Assembly: GCA_003972865.1 (NCBI GenBank)
Contig: QOAX01000006.1
Coordinates: forward strand, 1 to 5,067
Origin: Verrucomicrobiota bacterium
Lineage (GTDB): Bacteria; Verrucomicrobiota; Verrucomicrobiia; Limisphaerales; UBA1096
Direction: 5' to 3'
Length of the DNA stretch: 5,067 nt
Positions 4,880 to 5,067 of the stretch are shown here, piece after piece. The stretch's first letter is position 1; each line of letters starts with the position of its first letter. The position numbers and the translations under genes were made by a program. The notes beneath the pieces were generated by a model. It was not told where the DNA came from and did not search any database. It saw only the letters and a list, made by a program, of their open reading frames with translations.

Positions 4880-5067
4880 ACTACCCGAGGGCTTGATTGG
4901 ATTAGAGGAAAGCTTCATTTTCTGTCCCAATAGATAAGCATCTTTATCTATTTGAGCGGATTCCCATACAAGATTCAGCTCTTTGTTTCTCTTTGTTAAC
5001 TCTTCTAGTTGTGAATTTATTAACTCTAGTTTTTCGTTATCTTCTTTAAGACTCAAAATTATATTTC
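4880..5067 (-). CDS. fragment of an AT-rich coiled-coil coding frame, product unknown
   Basis: From the right window edge the minus strand is open in one frame, and about 60 codons read like real protein: SLKEDNEKLELINSQLEE, then LTKRNKELNLVWESAQIDKD and AYLLGQKMKLSSN. Leucine and isoleucine in heptad-like spacing among Lys, Glu and Asn predict a coiled coil. A TTG at 5054-5056 could be a start, but the frame is also open upstream to the edge. No stop occurs before yjdF: the same frame runs to 4640, inside that gene, where it looks like an out-of-frame shadow (Arg/Pro/His-rich). A 239-base overlap between genuine genes is unlikely. This is therefore probably the 3' remnant of a broken gene, or a gene whose true end is hidden by a frameshift near 4880-4917. 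Its composition (16 of 60 GC at 4981-5040) is far below that of the neighbours. I do not recognise the family. Confidence 0.45.
4929..4952. repeat. 9-bp inverted repeat upstream of the yjdF-like gene
   Basis: AATAGATAA (4929-4937) and TTATCTATT (4944-4952) are a perfect inverted repeat with a 6-base loop, 51-74 bases upstream of the yjdF-like start codon. The position would suit an operator for a dimeric regulator. It also lies within the coiled-coil reading frame (around QIDKDAYLL), so it may have no regulatory role. Confidence 0.45.

Noticed and set aside
4930..4975. Sigma-70 promoter for the yjdF-ankyrin unit on the minus strand
   Set aside because: TTGTAT and TAGATA are possible boxes, but their spacing is too short and AT-rich sequence produces such matches by chance.
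4879..5067. Riboswitch upstream of yjdF
   Set aside because: The known yjdF riboswitch belongs to an unrelated Firmicute gene of the same name. This stretch shows only one simple dyad and a coding-like frame.

Overview
The window looks like chromosomal DNA from a free-living bacterium, probably Verrucomicrobiota or another PVC-group lineage. That placement is inferred from gene style: a secreted alpha/beta hydrolase of the type common in those genomes, an ankyrin-repeat lipoprotein, a MoeB-rhodanese fusion, and starts without clear Shine-Dalgarno sequences. No rRNA or other definitive marker is present, so the taxonomy is tentative.

Layout. At the left edge, a plus-strand gene for the ribosome-associated GTPase HflX (5' end cut off) runs to 1248. 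Everything else is on the minus strand. In transcription order from the right edge these are: a fragment of an AT-rich coiled-coil frame (5067 to about 4880), a YjdF/DUF2238 multi-pass membrane protein (4878-4261), an ankyrin-repeat lipoprotein (4245-3514), a 193-base spacer with hairpins, a secreted esterase-like alpha/beta hydrolase (3320-2445), and a MoeB/MoeZ-type sulfur-carrier adenylyltransferase fused to rhodanese (2393-1245). hflX and the moeB-like gene converge tail to tail and share the palindrome CTAG, which supplies a TAG stop on both strands.

Gene cooperation. The yjdF-like and ankyrin genes are 15 bp apart and probably form one envelope-related transcription unit. The hydrolase and moeB-like gene are 51 bp apart and could be co-transcribed, but no common pathway is evident. 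HflX (ribosome rescue) and MoeB-rhodanese (molybdopterin, thiamin or cysteine sulfur transfer) are housekeeping functions.

Non-coding structure. The octamer palindrome TTGGCCAA occurs five times in 5 kb, against about 0.1 expected. Three copies are extended to GCTTGGCCAAGC, and two of these lie in the spacers flanking the hydrolase gene; one forms the stem of a terminator-like hairpin. The 3321-3513 spacer also holds a 63-base three-segment hairpin that looks like a dispersed intergenic repeat. Base composition falls from GC-rich at the left (47 of 60 bases at 61-120) through about 50% in the ankyrin/yjdF genes to 16 of 60 at 4981-5040, suggesting a composition boundary near the right edge. 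I found no CRISPR array, transposase, tRNA or rRNA. No gene stands out as a clearly new system; the iterated palindrome and the right-edge fragment are the most unusual signals.
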